Positions 53,711 to 64,000 of a DNA stretch of 64,000 bases are shown in pieces. Each line of letters starts with the position of its first letter. Positions within the stretch are counted from its first letter, which is position 1. Made by a program: the position numbers and the translations under genes. The notes beneath the pieces were generated by a model, which saw nothing but the letters and a program-made list of their open reading frames with translations, made no database searches and was not told where the DNA came from. Source of the stretch: Periplaneta americana (taxonomy: Eukaryota > Arthropoda > Insecta > Blattodea > Blattidae); contig NC_091127.1 in assembly GCF_040183065.1 (NCBI RefSeq), positions 103,896,834 through 103,960,833 of the forward strand, read 5' to 3'.

Positions 53711-54814
53711 CAGGGCCGGATTTAGGTATAGTGCCCCCTCCCCAATTCCCAAAAACAGTTTCTGAGCAGCTATTATACAGGTCATATTTACAGTCTTGAC
53801 AGCTCGACGACGCGAAAGAGAGGAAGTAATAGGAGTAGTGTGGAGAGCTCCGGAGTAGAGATAAGGACGAGCGGTCGGTAAAGGAATGCAGTACAGCTTA
53901 ACTGTACTGGAAACATATCGCTCTACCGCACGCATGACATCCGATCGCTCTGAAGACGTCTGACTAACCCAAACACTCCTTGGCGTAACTACATGGACTC
54001 GCCTGACCCAGGCGCACATTGCCGGCTAATGTCAGGACTAAATAATCGTACTGTAGTTGAAATTAGTTTTAAATGAAATGTTACAATTCATAAATTACTG
54101 GAATCAAAATACATGCTTCTTACTTGTGAATTATGAAGATTTCTTTTCACAGAGAAAGCATTGATGAAGTAATCAAGTCGATCTGACGAAGCACATCAGA
54201 CTCGATGGAAAGAAACGTATTCATTGTTGAAAAAAATTGATTTGTGAAAGCCAGGCTGTGGTTTATTTTTAAACATTGGTTTTGTTGGTGGCATAATTAT
54301 TATTAGTATTTCTTACTTCGATAGACAGTATAGAGTAAATTGAAAAATAAGTTCCAACTCTTTACGGAATAACATTTTCAGATCGAATTATATAGTGCAC
54401 AATTTGGAAAGTGATTAAATAGTGTTTTTGACGATATATTATACAGGAAATGTGACCGAGAGTTGTGGTTACTATTCATAACGATAAATAATAAATACAT
54501 CCAATTTGATTCTCTTGTTTATACAAGCATTTAAATTTAGGCAGTTTCATAGTATAATAACGTGATACCGGCACTACAATATAATTATGCAACTACATAC
54601 TTTCCTTTTACTCTCGCTTCTACTCCGACAATGCGATAACAAAACAATATCCCATTTCCACAAGGTATTCAAGAACAAATGTTTTGAAAACAAATTCCAG
54701 TGTAAAATAAAAATGAAAAAAGAGAGAGAGAGACAGAGAGATAAAATGCCGCCCCCTCTGGAAATTGCCGCCCTTGGGAACTGCCTAGGTTGCCTAGGCC
54801 TAAATTCGGCACTG
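53711..54814. mobile_element. Non-autonomous hAT element
   Basis: Ends CAGGGCCGGATTTAGG (53711) and CCTAAATTCGGCACTG (ending 54814) are inverted hAT-type termini. The flanks CCTATGTA (53703-53710) and TCGATGTA (54815-54822) match at six of eight positions. The interior of 1.1 kb has no transposase motif. A (GA)n-like run lies at 54720-54741. Confidence 0.85.
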
Positions 54815-54822
54815 TCGATGTA

Positions 54823-55121
54823 TTTGAGTCGTTAGTTGTTAGTTGTGAAATAAATAAATTAGGGAGGGGATAACGTGACTTATGGCACACATTGTATGTG
54901 CAAATAGAAGTTCGTAATGTTATATGTAAGGAACTGATTTCTAGTTATGTATGCATTTTGTTTGCTGCATCCTAGACCAGCCATGGGCATAAAGAGGAAG
55001 GAAAAAGAAAAGGATATAACCCTGCTCATGTCCTTTCCGCTTCACCGTTTTAGAAACTAACACAAAGTAAAGCACTGTGCATCAGTGGTGAATTTTAGGC
55101 GACCAGCGAGAGTCGAAAGCT
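54823..55121. other. No recognisable gene
   Basis: No feature supported. Confidence 0.45.
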
Positions 55122-55270
55122 ATTATGCATGCCTCATACAATCCGTCACTCAGCAATGCTTGCTCTCAGCTACTCGTATCGGTCCTATACATAACTGTCT
55201 CTGCCGGGGAATGTGGAATGGGGAGTTAAGGGGTAGTCTGCAGTACCTCAATTGATGTATTAATGCCCAG
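55122..55270 (-). repeat. Dispersed repeat R2, copy 2
   Basis: Reverse complement matches 33893-34022, including 'tggggagttaagggg' (55218-55232) and 'acaatccgtcactcagcaatg' type sequence near 55140. It lies 16 bp from the next MITE. Confidence 0.75.
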
Positions 55271-55286
55271 TCCTTTCCTAGACGTA

Positions 55287-55496
55287 CACTACCAGTCAAA
55301 AGTTTTCAATCAGCTATGAAAACAACTATATACTTTATTTAAATGTACAAACACATGAGAAAAACTAAATAGACCAACAAAATAAATATTTTCTCGCTCT
55401 AATATTATGATATGGTAGAATATTGAAAACGAAATCCCTGTTTTAACCACAAATACGTAGTTGTGATAGGTGATCGAAAACTTTTGACCGGTGGTG
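55287..55496. mobile_element. 210-bp Tc1-type MITE
   Basis: Ends CACTACCAGTCAAAAGTTTT and the complement of AAAACTTTTGACCGGTGGTG are a known Tc1-like terminus type. TA precedes it (55285-55286); the right-hand TA has decayed to TG. No coding. Confidence 0.86.
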
Positions 55497-56376
55497 TGTG
55501 TTATTCAAATATCTTACGATTGATGTACACAGGATCTCACTATTAAAATTCTATAGGATCTAAAACGCCTAAAATCCTATGAATGTCTAAAATCGATGTT
55601 TGTGCCTGAAAGGACCTTTGAAGTATTTTTCGTATATTTAAAATAAAAATATCGGTACTAAAACTGCAAAAATGCCCAAAAACTACAATAATGCTATTTA
55701 AAACGTAAAAAATTGTTACAAATACTGTTCTGACAAGTTAGTTCCATATTGGTCTTAGAAGGGGAGGGAAGAAGATTTTACCTAATTTCCTGGAACCGAA
55801 GTTCGTATGGAAAAGTCCATTCTAGCATAGAATGGGTGATAGGTTGTTCAGGTTAGGCGAGACTTTGAAATTAGTTTTCGCGTCAAAGTATTCCCGTTAT
55901 GCGAAATGAAACTGCCCAACCAACAATAAGTCTCTTTTAGTGAGAAAATATGAGTCTTCAGTAGCATTGATTGCCAACATCAGTTCTTTGTACCTACATA
56001 AATTCCATCTAAAATAGAATATTTAGTAAAATTAAAATGATTAATGTTAATTGTATATAAAATCCTAAAAGTCCTAAATTGGGTTTTATAAAGTTCTAAA
56101 TGTCTCCTTTTTTTAACACCTAGAAATCGTTTCCTAGTTATAGATTATGACTTTTTTTGTGGCCTCAAGCTAATGAACGACTTTTGACTTAGGTTTGTTG
56201 TATAAGTTGATCAGTTGCAGCTTGTGTACGTCAGCCGGGGTAGGAGAGTGAATTGCATTGCAGAATATCCTCTGATTGAATCCTTGCTCCCTATGTTATT
56301 TTAGTTTGGTTCTTACTGGCCAGTATTATTTTATTTATATGCTTTTTGTGAATCGGGTTTATGTTGAGCGAACACT

Positions 56377-56432
<56 letters not shown>

Positions 56433-57205
56433 TCACACGTTGAGACTCCTTGACCGGGTCAGCACGACATTGGGCATTACGACAAGTTCCATTGGTTGCA
56501 GAATGCTGCTTGTGCCACTGATGTTGGAAGTTGAGCTCTTCGTCCGCGGGGGTGTGGGAGGGTGACTTGTGTAGGATCAAATGGATCGATCATTGCTCGT
56601 CTCTTCATTTTTATGTGCTGCATCTCTGTGTGTTGATGTCCCGGATCCCCGTGTAATAATGACTGAAGCAACGACTTCGCACTTTGATCCAGGAAGCGGG
56701 TTAGACAAAGCGATGTATTGTGTCTTCTGAGAGCGGATGTGACACTCCTGAAACGAAAAGAAAATCATTTCGTTCGGCATCGTTTTTTCTATGTGCATAG
56801 CTTTGCCTTAGATTTATTGTTTTGTAGGTTTTGCTAGTCCCTGTCTCTATCTGTTTTTCTTGTTGGCAAAAAGAAATGAAGAGGAAGATCATACATAGAC
56901 CATTCACGAGTTTTTTTTTTCTACTCTGGGGCTCAGTTATTTTTTCCTGTTGGGTATAGTCTGGTTCAAATGTTCATTGAGAATCGTCCGCCTGCAATGT
57001 AGTCAACCTTTCGAGGTGTTTGTAACGTAAGTGTAACATGTCTGCTTTGAATATCGTACCATGGATTATGAGTTCGCCTCCCGGTAAAGTTATTTTTTAT
57101 TTTAATTCATCATTTGCTTTATTTTAAATTACATTTGTTATAAACTTCATTATGCCTGTCTTATAAACATATTATTGCCCATCACCAGAAGAGACCGGAT
57201 CTAAA
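55497..57205. other. No recognisable gene
   Basis: AT-rich with the TTTC microsatellite at 56378-56433. Short minus frames at 56359-56907 are shadows of that repeat and its flank. Confidence 0.5.
56378..56433. repeat. (TTTC)n microsatellite
   Basis: About 14 perfect TTTC units. Confidence 0.95.
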
Positions 57206-58102
57206 CAGGCTGGAAGGTAACCTTTTACAATCCTTCTGGGATATGATATCTCGAATTATGACATACAAGAAATTCTAATAGTATTTTGTTCTCAGAAGGG
57301 CGGTTTTCGAAAAAAATTATCTTTTGTAACTTGAAATAATTATGATTAAGTTTTTCATGAAACTGCTCAAAATTGGATTTTATCTTATGTAGGATGATAG
57401 AGTAAGGTATGCATGGCCATGTTACAGTAGTATTTGCATGGAAAATAACACAGATTTCGAATAAATCGCGTGAATAGTCGTGAAAACATAGCATGAGAAC
57501 AGGGCAGTGACACGCTGGCAACACTGTTTCTGACGTACGCCAAGCATGTGGCCGAGCTAGATGTACGGAGCGGACGACACGCTTACATTCACTTCGTCAT
57601 TAGTTGCAGGCTACGTGCAGTTCGAAGCAGTTGAAACACAACGAGATGCCACAGTATAATCGTGAATATCTGGACATTCATTCTACTGTATTATTGATGA
57701 AATTTCCTTAAAATGTAACGGAAACTACGCGTTTATTCGTACTGAAACGATGCAATAACGAACGTTTCATTATAGATAACGAATAACATAGTTCATGTAA
57801 TTAACATGTTACGATTACATAAATTTTGATTTGATTCTCAACAGATGTTTTTGTTTATAAAATGGTATGTGTGTACATCCTCTCAAACCCCTGTCAAGTA
57901 GATAATTGGCTATGCTGGGGTGCAATGATCTCTCGGAGTAAACACTGCTACTGTTTACAACGTTGCAACATTGCAATATTCGTTTTTTGGAAATATTACA
58001 AAAACTATTGGTCGTATGAAAAAATATTATTTCACAAAACGTTCCCAAATGATATGATCTGTTATGTGTGTAAAGAATTGTAAAAGGTTACCTTCCACCT
58101 TG
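57206..58102. mobile_element. TA-type TIR element, no transposase
   Basis: Ends CAGGCTGGAAGGTAACCTTT (57206) and the complement reading CAAGGTGGAAGGTAACCTTT (ending 58102) are an inverted repeat of about 26 bp that continues with mismatches. TA follows on the right; the left flank is AA. The interior holds only short open frames. Confidence 0.72.
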
Positions 58103-58199
58103 TATAAATAAAAAATACTTTCAAGTCCTAAAAAAGCAGAAGCACATAAAATATAAATAAAATAGAAATAAGAAAATATAAAGATTATAGGCGTATGGT

Positions 58200-58640
58200 T
58201 GGGACTAGTATCTCGTCCACAAACCAATTGCGTCAACGACTGCCCTCAGTCTGCGTGACATGGAATCCACAAGATTATGGAACAGGTCTACATTCGTGGC
58301 CACCCCCTCCTACGGATGCATAACTCTGTCCCACAATTCGTCAGCTGTCCGAAGGGTGGTTGTGTTAAGGCTGGTTCACAATGAACCGGGAACGGAAACG
58401 ACAACGAGAACGAGAACTGAAATATTGTTAAAATAAATGTATTTAAATAAGAACACTCACAATTAACTGTTGTGAATGCTCACATTTAAATACATTTATT
58501 TTAAAATTATTTCCGTTCTCGTTCTCTTTTTCGTTTCCGTTCCCGATTTATTGTGAACCAGCCTTCACTCAGCGTACATTCCCATATAATGTAGCTCACA
58601 AATTCTCGATCGGACTATAAGGTCTGTTCATCAGGTCGAC
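58200..58640 (-). pseudogene. Tc1-like transposase C-terminal relic, split by a MITE
   Basis: The minus strand from about 58620 reads 'RPYS..IENL' type sequence. The MITE at 58368-58564 intervenes, and then 'TLRTADELWDRVMHP', 'ATNVDLFHNLVDSMSRRLRA', 'VVDAIGLWTRY' follows to about 58205. This is the C-terminal end of Tc1-type transposases, where 'LidSMprRl.AVi.arGg.T.Y' is typical. The catalytic part is missing upstream and stops are present. Confidence 0.68.
58368..58564. mobile_element. 197-bp palindromic (hairpin) MITE
   Basis: AGGCTGGTTCACAAT at 58368 pairs with its complement ending 58564, and pairing continues through CGGAAACG, GAGAACGAGAAC and AAATAAATGTATTTAAAT almost to the centre at about 58467. 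Flanks TTA and TCA suggest a 3-bp target site of Harbinger type. Confidence 0.86.
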
Positions 58641-58849
58641 ATCAGGCCTGCTCATAAACCATATCCGAATTGGTTTCGCTTTTCTGTTCAAATATTAGAT
58701 ATCTATGCTGAGAAGGAATTAAAACTATAACCTCTTATGAACCGCGCTACAGATCTTCAAACATTTTCGCCCGATTTACAATGATGTCCCTCACTGCACC
58801 TAAATTAGAAAGTTCCGGTATGCCTAAAAATAATGTATTTAAAACTAGG

Positions 58850-59486
58850 AATCCCTGCCGAAGGGTAGGTCTTTCACTACAAACCCAGAATTCTTCAATA
58901 GGCCTATTCCCTATTTCCCACCTTCCTCTCATTCTCTCCATACGATCCACATATCTTAATGTTGTTTATCATCTGATATCTTTTTCTACCCCGGACTTTT
59001 CTCCTGTTCACCATTCCTTCCTTCCATTGTAGCCTATCTTTCGGTAGGGAGTTTCTTTTCAGCCAGTGACCCAACCAATTCCTTTTTCTCTTCCTGATCA
59101 GTTTCAGCATCATTCTTTCTTCATCCACTCTTTCTAGCGCCCCGCGCCGTGGCGTCGTGGTCTAAGGCATCCCGCCTAGGACTCGCGTTACGGAATGCGC
59201 GCTGGTTCGAGTCCTCATGGGGAAAGAAATTTTCTCATTAAATTTCGGCCAGTGCCTACCCAGCATCGTGTTGCACTTGAAGATCTACGATAGATAGCGA
59301 AAATCCGGTTTCGCAAACCAGCTATAACGGCTGGGGGGATCATCGTGTTAACCACAGGTTGGTTGATCGTCCACCTCTGCTTGGGTATGTGGACGTGAGG
59401 CCAGCAGCCGGCTGGTCGGTCTTGGCCCTCCAAAGGACTGTAGCGCCATGGATTTACTTTGACTCTTTCTAGCACAGCTTCGTTAC
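58850..59486 (-). pseudogene. Non-LTR RT 3' fragment split by a SINE
   Basis: The minus strand of 59128-58904 reads 'EERMMLKLIRKRKRNWLGHW', 'LKRNSLPKDRLQWKEGMVNR', 'RKVRGRKRYQMINNIKICGS', and continues to a 'glslQT..' type end near 58860. The sequence resumes upstream at 59474-59486 after the SINE (59139-59461). It is a third 3' fragment of the family at 39.8-41.9 kb and carries no catalytic motif. Confidence 0.8.
59139..59461 (+). mobile_element. tRNA-derived SINE with 12-bp target duplication
   Basis: Head with A-box-like GTGGCGTCGTGGTCTAAGGC (59149-59168) and B-box-like CTGGTTCGAGTCCTCATGG (59202-59220). The body matches the complement of 38313-38658. ACTCTTTCTAGC is repeated exactly at 59127-59138 and 59462-59473. 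Confidence 0.94.
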
Positions 59487-60744
59487 TATTAATAACGTGT
59501 ACAAGATTCAAAATGCTCTTTGAAGTATTTAAATTTTTTGTTTTATTGTGTACTCAGTCTCGTCTTTTAAAGTTATAGTATCGTGTATCCAGTACTGGAG
59601 TTTTAAAATAGGTATCAGTATCGAGTTTCGAGCGTCGAAAAATTATGGCAAATTTCCTTCACTAGTTTTTTTAATATAATACTGACCAATAGTTAATCCT
59701 ACTTGAAAATAATTTATTTACTTCAGCAAGACCTTTTTGTGTGTATGTGTGTGTGCGTGCGTGCGTGCGTGCGCGTGCGCGTGTGCGTGTCGTGTCCAAA
59801 TAATAGTGACTGATTCAACATCAATATGAGGTTATTTATGGTATGTTTCAGGTTCTTCTAGCATCGGGAATTTGCATTAACGGACAAGTTACGGTAAGTC
59901 AAATTGAATATTTGTTTTTGTGTTTGTAAATAAGAGTCCGGTTACCTATAATGTGTAGGTATGCAAAGGAATAATGAAACTACATTCAGATATGCACAAC
60001 AATTTATTGCAATGTAAATATGTATAACATCTTCATCATCATCCTCACTCATTCCCTACACTACATTTACACGAACACTTCACATACACTCACCCTAATG
60101 CACGAAATAACTCTTCACACAAATACACATCATGCACAACGTGGCCCGCCGAAGTGGTGTGCAATTTGGAAATGGGTCACTGTTCTGCCATCTATCCGCA
60201 GTATGCGGAACCTGAATCACGCAAGTGAAGTGGGTAGGCATTGGAAAAACACACACACACACAAATATGTATAACATTTGATATAGGCCTGATAATAAAT
60301 GACATCTTGCCTGCGAGTTTGTTTATTCTTTGTATGCTATGTTTATTACAAACTTCTTCTTTGCTGGGACATTTCTTCGTGCATAAATTGCTGAATCACC
60401 GTGTTCAGTTAAATGTAACTGTCTAATTCTAAATTCAAATTAAATTGCAGACCATGATGTTTACCGTTGCCTGTTTTCACAGTAAATTAATGAACACTGT
60501 CATTATGACTACAGAATTAGACAACTAGTGGCTACTTGATAATTAGTAAGTTAATTATTTTATTAGTTAGGCCTATATGCAAGTCGTTACCACAAATTCC
60601 GGTTGCCGATATCCAGTTTGAAATTCATAAGTTGTAACTTGAAATTGTCCGCACATTTTTCAGCAATAATATGATCGTTACAAAAATACACTTCTTAACA
60701 CTTTGGCATCTAGCTACATTTACATTTTAGTTAATATAATATTA
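59487..60744. other. No recognisable gene; GT/CG-rich tract
   Basis: A (GT)n/(GCGT)n tract lies at 59736-59795 and a short (CA)n at 60248-60263. Open frames at 60020-60277 show no motif. Confidence 0.5.
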
Positions 60745-60830
60745 TTATTTTTAAGCAGTGTCTGTGGCTGAGCTAGCGCTGACCTTCCATGCAGTTAAGG
60801 TTCGATTCCCGCCTGATAGCGATGGAACTT
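60745..60830 (+). mobile_element. tRNA-like SINE head fragment
   Basis: A-box-like TGTGGCTGAGCTAGCGCTGA and B-box-like AAGGTTCGATTCCCGCC are correctly spaced. It looks related to the head at 24085. Confidence 0.6.
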
Positions 60831-61559
60831 TTGGTGTAGACTATAAAGCAGAGTTTTTAGAAGAATTTTCCAGCTTGGATTTTGAGGTGTTTGATGGCAT
60901 TAAATGGCTGTTATTTATTTTTTTTTCACAAATGTACATCTATTTCATCGCCGATGTTTAGTTAATGAAATTGTTAGTCTTGTGAAAAGAATGACATAAA
61001 CTCTTGTGATGTCAGTGCACAATACACGTAATTGTGATAAGACGACCATAGTTGTGCTAATCTCAGCTGGAAATATGCATGAATTTGATTAAATCTTGTG
61101 TTGGTCATTCTCATAACATTTATTACCACCGATCTGTGCTATTGCATCGCTGTGTTCCGCGCCCTATAGGCATTGAGCAGCATATTGCTTGAATTTCAAA
61201 CTAGGTCGGAGGAGAGGGTGCAGCCACTCCGGTATTTTGGAACTGCAATTGTGTCGGACAGGAGCTGGGAGCCTGACATGGTGAGGGCTCCAGGTGTCGC
61301 GCCCCCAGATTATATAATGAGAGGAAGAATGTTCTCCATTCTTCATACCCAAGCTGTGGGAAAACTTCGTCTATAATGTAGATTTCCTGGACCAATATTT
61401 CTTAGCGTGTGGCCTTTGGGTTTCCCAAAGAGTTTATTTTAAATATAGTAATAAAACAGGGATGCTAAACTTTCTATTGTGCACTATGCCACCACTTTGA
61501 TTTCTGTTACACGGGTTCGAAAATGACCAAGGAGATGCAGTTTAAGAGAGATAATAATT
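60831..61559. other. No recognisable gene
   Basis: An open + frame at 61173-61376 (67 codons) lies in a relatively GC-rich patch but shows no motif or splice context I can support. Confidence 0.4.
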
Positions 61560-61740
61560 CTTTATTCGGTTATTTAACGACACTGTGTCTACAATTAGGC
61601 TATTGAGCGTCGATGTAATTGTTGATAGCTAGGTGGTATTTGGCGAGGTGAGGCAGAGGATTCGTCATTGATTACCTGACATTCGCCTTATAGTTGGGGA
61701 AACCTCTGAAAATGCCCAACGAGGTTTTATTTATTTTTCT
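61560..61740 (-). mobile_element. SINE body fragment
   Basis: 'tatttaacgacactgtgtc', 'gcgtcgatgtaat', 'gattacctgacattcgcc' and 'gttggggaaacc' match the body of the SINE at 25570-25918. The tRNA-like head is missing. Confidence 0.7.
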
Positions 61741-61836
61741 GGAAATAAAGAAGAGAAGATTCCTGTAACTTTACGACCCGCTGAAAAACTCTACCTATAC
61801 CTAAATGAGGAAACTTGTAATTTCAGAATTGAAGGG

Positions 61837-62385
61837 TTCAGAGCCATAGTGAGCCAAGCGCCATATAGTGAAAACGGAGAAAGCGAGGGTTAAGATTAAG
61901 TGAATACCATAATTCAATGAAACATATAGCAAGTAATATAAAGTATGTACATTAAAATTGAATGATATGTCAATCTTCATTAAATTATGGCATTCAGAGC
62001 TATAGTGGGCCAAGCGCCATATATTAAAAACGGAGAGAGCGAGGGTTAAGATTAAGTGAATACCATAATTCAATTAAACATATAGCAAGTAATATAAAGT
62101 ATGTACATTAAAATTAAATGATATATCAATCTTCATTAAATTATGGCATTCAGAGGTATAGTGGGCCAAGCGCCATATATTCAAAACGGTGAAAGGGAAG
62201 GTAAGCTTAAGTGAATACCATAATTCAATGAAGCATATAGCAAGTAATATAAAGTATGTACATTAAAATTGAATGATATGTCAATCTTCATTAAATTACG
62301 GTATTCACTTAACTTTAACCCTTGCTTTCTCCATTTTTAATAAATGGCGCTAGGCCCACTATGACTCTGAACCTTTCAGTTCAGC
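61837..62385. repeat. 156-bp tandem array with inverted end
   Basis: Three direct copies begin with TTCAGAG at 61837, 61993 and 62149 (period 156) and share GGCCAAGCGCCATATA and GAATACCATAATTCAAT. The third runs into an inverted copy of the unit start ending near 62385 (CACTATGACTCTGAACC). The outer ends are therefore inverted repeats, as in a MITE that expanded internally. Confidence 0.88.
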
Positions 62386-62793
62386 TCTGCCTTACAGATG
62401 GATTTCTTCACACTTCCAGATTAGCAGAGTGTACACTGGCGTTGACTACATATCGTACTTAATTTTTATACCCAGTAAATATTTCTCATTTCACGAAGAC
62501 TTAAGTCCCGGTTGCAGAAATGCAAATCATATCAGTCCCTGATCATCAGTCGGTTGATGTCTGATTTATTTGATTATTCATTGCGTTGCACGAAAGCGAA
62601 TCTACAATCAACTTGTCTCCATTTACTAATGCATTTCGCATCAGCGCTATTTAGCAACCACGGCCAATTTGATGCTCTTCAAGAAGGGAGAAACGAATGC
62701 ATCCAATGGGCGCTGATCAAGAAAACAAATGAATGCTTTGCCGTTTTGTTGAAACAGCCGGCGATGGTTGAAGTAAAATAGTGGGAAAATCTA
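62386..62793. other. Unrecognised 89-codon open frame
   Basis: An open + frame (62512-62781) ends just before the next element. I recognise no domain, signal peptide or membrane segment. The composition is not obviously repetitive. Confidence 0.35.
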
Positions 62794-63245
62794 CAAGGTG
62801 ATTCACGAGAAAAGGTAAAAAATTTAGTGTACGATATCTTAGGCCATTTTGAGTGAAAAGGTTCATATGAACATAGGTCCGTTTTCGAACGATGGCAGAG
62901 CTAGATGCATTTTTTTTTTTTGGTAAAACGTTTCGCCCCAGTGTGAATCAAACGTTACCATATGCTGCTGACGTGAGATGTGAGACAAGGTCACGGATCG
63001 AAATGAATGACGCAACATTGGAATCTGCATTGTGAGCGACGTGGATAAGTTCATTCACCTCACAAACCGGATGATGGGGCATTACAAATGTCCAATCGCC
63101 TGCCCTTATCTGATGTAATGACACAGATCCCGCGCATAATACAAATACACTATCGTTTATCACTTCACAGCAGTTCAGTTAGCTACTTACAGTACAGTAG
63201 TTATACAGGTACAGTTATCGGAAGTGTTAAGTTGTGTTTTTCAAG

Positions 63246-63670
63246 ATGCCTTATAAATTTTTGACTGCAGAATACACCATTATTGTGTATATTTATGGTT
63301 TGTGCGATGAAAGTTCCTTGCGTGCCGTCGCTGAATTTGAACGACGCTTTCCGAACAGTTTGTGCGATGAAAGTTCCTTGCGTGCCGTCGCTGAATTTGA
63401 ACGACACTTTCCGAACAGAAGAGGACCATATCGAAGAGTATGTACTGTCTATGGGGTTGGATGAAAGACTTGGTATACCAAAGGAAGGTGAAAACGAGAG
63501 AGGCGCTAATCGACCGTATTTTGGATACTGCACGCCGCATAAAGACAGCCACGAGCAACTCTCCCGAGTGATGAGCGCGATTCACGCCCGAGCGCAACAG
63601 TGCATTGAAGCAGAAGGAGGTATCTTTGAAAATGTGCGAAAACATCGATCCCGACATCTAGAGTATTAGG
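63246..63670 (+). pseudogene. Mariner-like transposase: N-terminus joined to C-terminus
   Basis: From 63246 the reading is MPYKFLTAEYTIIVYIYGLC, 'AVAEFERRFPN', then a second copy of the same 20 residues, then 'RRGPYRRVCTVYG'. This is the DUF4817-like helix-turn-helix start. A 60-bp block (63299-63358) is repeated at 63359-63418, duplicating part of that domain in frame. Beyond about 63460 the catalytic region is absent. In another frame 'HARAQQCIEAEGGIFENV' (63585-63640) is the usual C-terminal end. About 250 codons of catalytic core are missing. Confidence 0.85.
63299..63418 (+). repeat. 60-bp tandem duplication in the HTH region
   Basis: Two 60-bp copies starting TTTGTGCGATGAAAG differ at one base (CGACGCTTTCC versus CGACACTTTCC). 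Confidence 0.97.
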
Positions 63671-63887
63671 TATGTATGCATAAGTGAATATAAACTTTAA
63701 ATTTGTCCTTTATCTGTCTCTAAATGCGAGTTAGTACAATAGAATCCCAGAAGGTTTTATGAAATCGAGGAGTCATATCTCCGTAACCATTCGAAAACGG
63801 ACCTATATTCATATGAACTTTTTGAGTCAGAATGACTTCAGAATTCACATCCCAAATTTTTTATCTTTCCTCGTGAATCACCCTGTA

Positions 63888-64000
63888 TAAAGAACACAGA
63901 CAAACTGCATGTAAATAAAAGGAAACACCCTTACACTGTAATATATTTCAGTGAAAATACCGAAATGTTTGACTGCATTTTCGTTGTTTCTTAATAATCC
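63888..64000. other. No recognisable gene
   Basis: AT-rich right edge of the window. Confidence 0.5.

Larger units (their letters stand above)
62794..63885 (+). mobile_element. Mariner-like element, internally deleted
   Basis: 1092 bp flanked by TA (62792-62793, 63886-63887). The inverted termini start CA(A/G)GGTGATTCACGAG and extend about 100 bp, including GTTCATATGAA and ATAGGTCCGTTTTCGAA near 62862-62888 and 63792-63815. Only the two ends of the transposase gene are kept. Confidence 0.9.

Noticed and set aside
61173-61376. 67-codon + frame overlapped by two minus frames
   Set aside because: All frames are open because the patch is GC-richer. No recognisable motif.
62512-62781. 89-codon + frame next to a mariner-like element
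   Set aside because: I could not link it to any family. It lies outside the element's TA borders. Listed only as unrecognised.
1-64000. CRISPR arrays, bacterial operons, ribosomal RNA or viral genomes
   Set aside because: No spaced direct repeats with spacers, no closely packed long ORFs, no rRNA motifs and no viral structural or replicase motifs were seen.

Overview
The window looks like AT-rich, repeat-dense genomic DNA of an arthropod, most likely a cockroach or termite relative (Blattodea). The grounds are the tRNA-derived SINE families, the mariner, hAT, Harbinger and non-LTR protein remnants, and the many AAT, TATG, TA and TGAA microsatellites. The lineage is inference from remembered family resemblance, not from a search. 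I found no convincing host gene, no RNA gene outside SINE heads, no CRISPR array and no bacterial operon. Nearly every coding trace is a decayed transposable-element gene, so this is best read as intergenic or deep intronic DNA built by repeated and often nested insertion.

Layout. 0.9-7.1 kb is a four-part nest: a Harbinger-type element (907-7107) holds an inverted pair of tRNA-derived SINEs (942-5719, flanked by a 25-bp direct repeat). One arm of that pair was hit by a second Harbinger-type element (953-3798) and the other by a hAT element (4171-5554, perfect 8-bp target duplication). 7.1-11.4 kb holds a small MITE, SINEs and a decayed multi-copy arthropod ORF. 11.8-16.3 kb is an almost full-length two-ORF non-LTR retrotransposon on the minus strand. 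16.3-23.4 kb holds microsatellites, SINEs, a hAT relic interrupted by a SINE, a mariner fragment and a hAT-like MITE. 23.4-30 kb holds SINEs, an unassigned TIR element with a 108-residue ORF, a non-LTR 3' end and a core-deleted Merlin relic.

31.0-33.9 kb is a mariner split by a pogo-like element at a TA dinucleotide. 33.9-38.7 kb includes a nearly intact 1.3-kb mariner-like element and a SINE with a 15-bp duplication. 39.8-41.9 kb is a reverse-transcriptase fragment carrying a MITE that itself carries another MITE. 43.0-43.9 kb is a pyrimidine-rich minisatellite with a unit of about 20 bp. 44.9-46.3 and 53.7-54.8 kb are non-autonomous hAT elements. 47.9-50.3 kb holds non-LTR fragments. 51-52 kb is a mariner-like deletion derivative with very long inverted termini. 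57-64 kb holds TIR elements, a Tc1 relic split by a hairpin MITE, an RT fragment split by a SINE, a 156-bp tandem array and a partly deleted mariner-like element with a 60-bp duplication.

The elements do not form a pathway. What links them is stratigraphy: target-site duplications and reconstructed junctions give a relative order of insertion at several loci. No new biological system is demonstrated. The best candidates for something undescribed are the fold-back SINE pair, the unassigned TIR element at 24.3-25.6 kb and the minisatellite.
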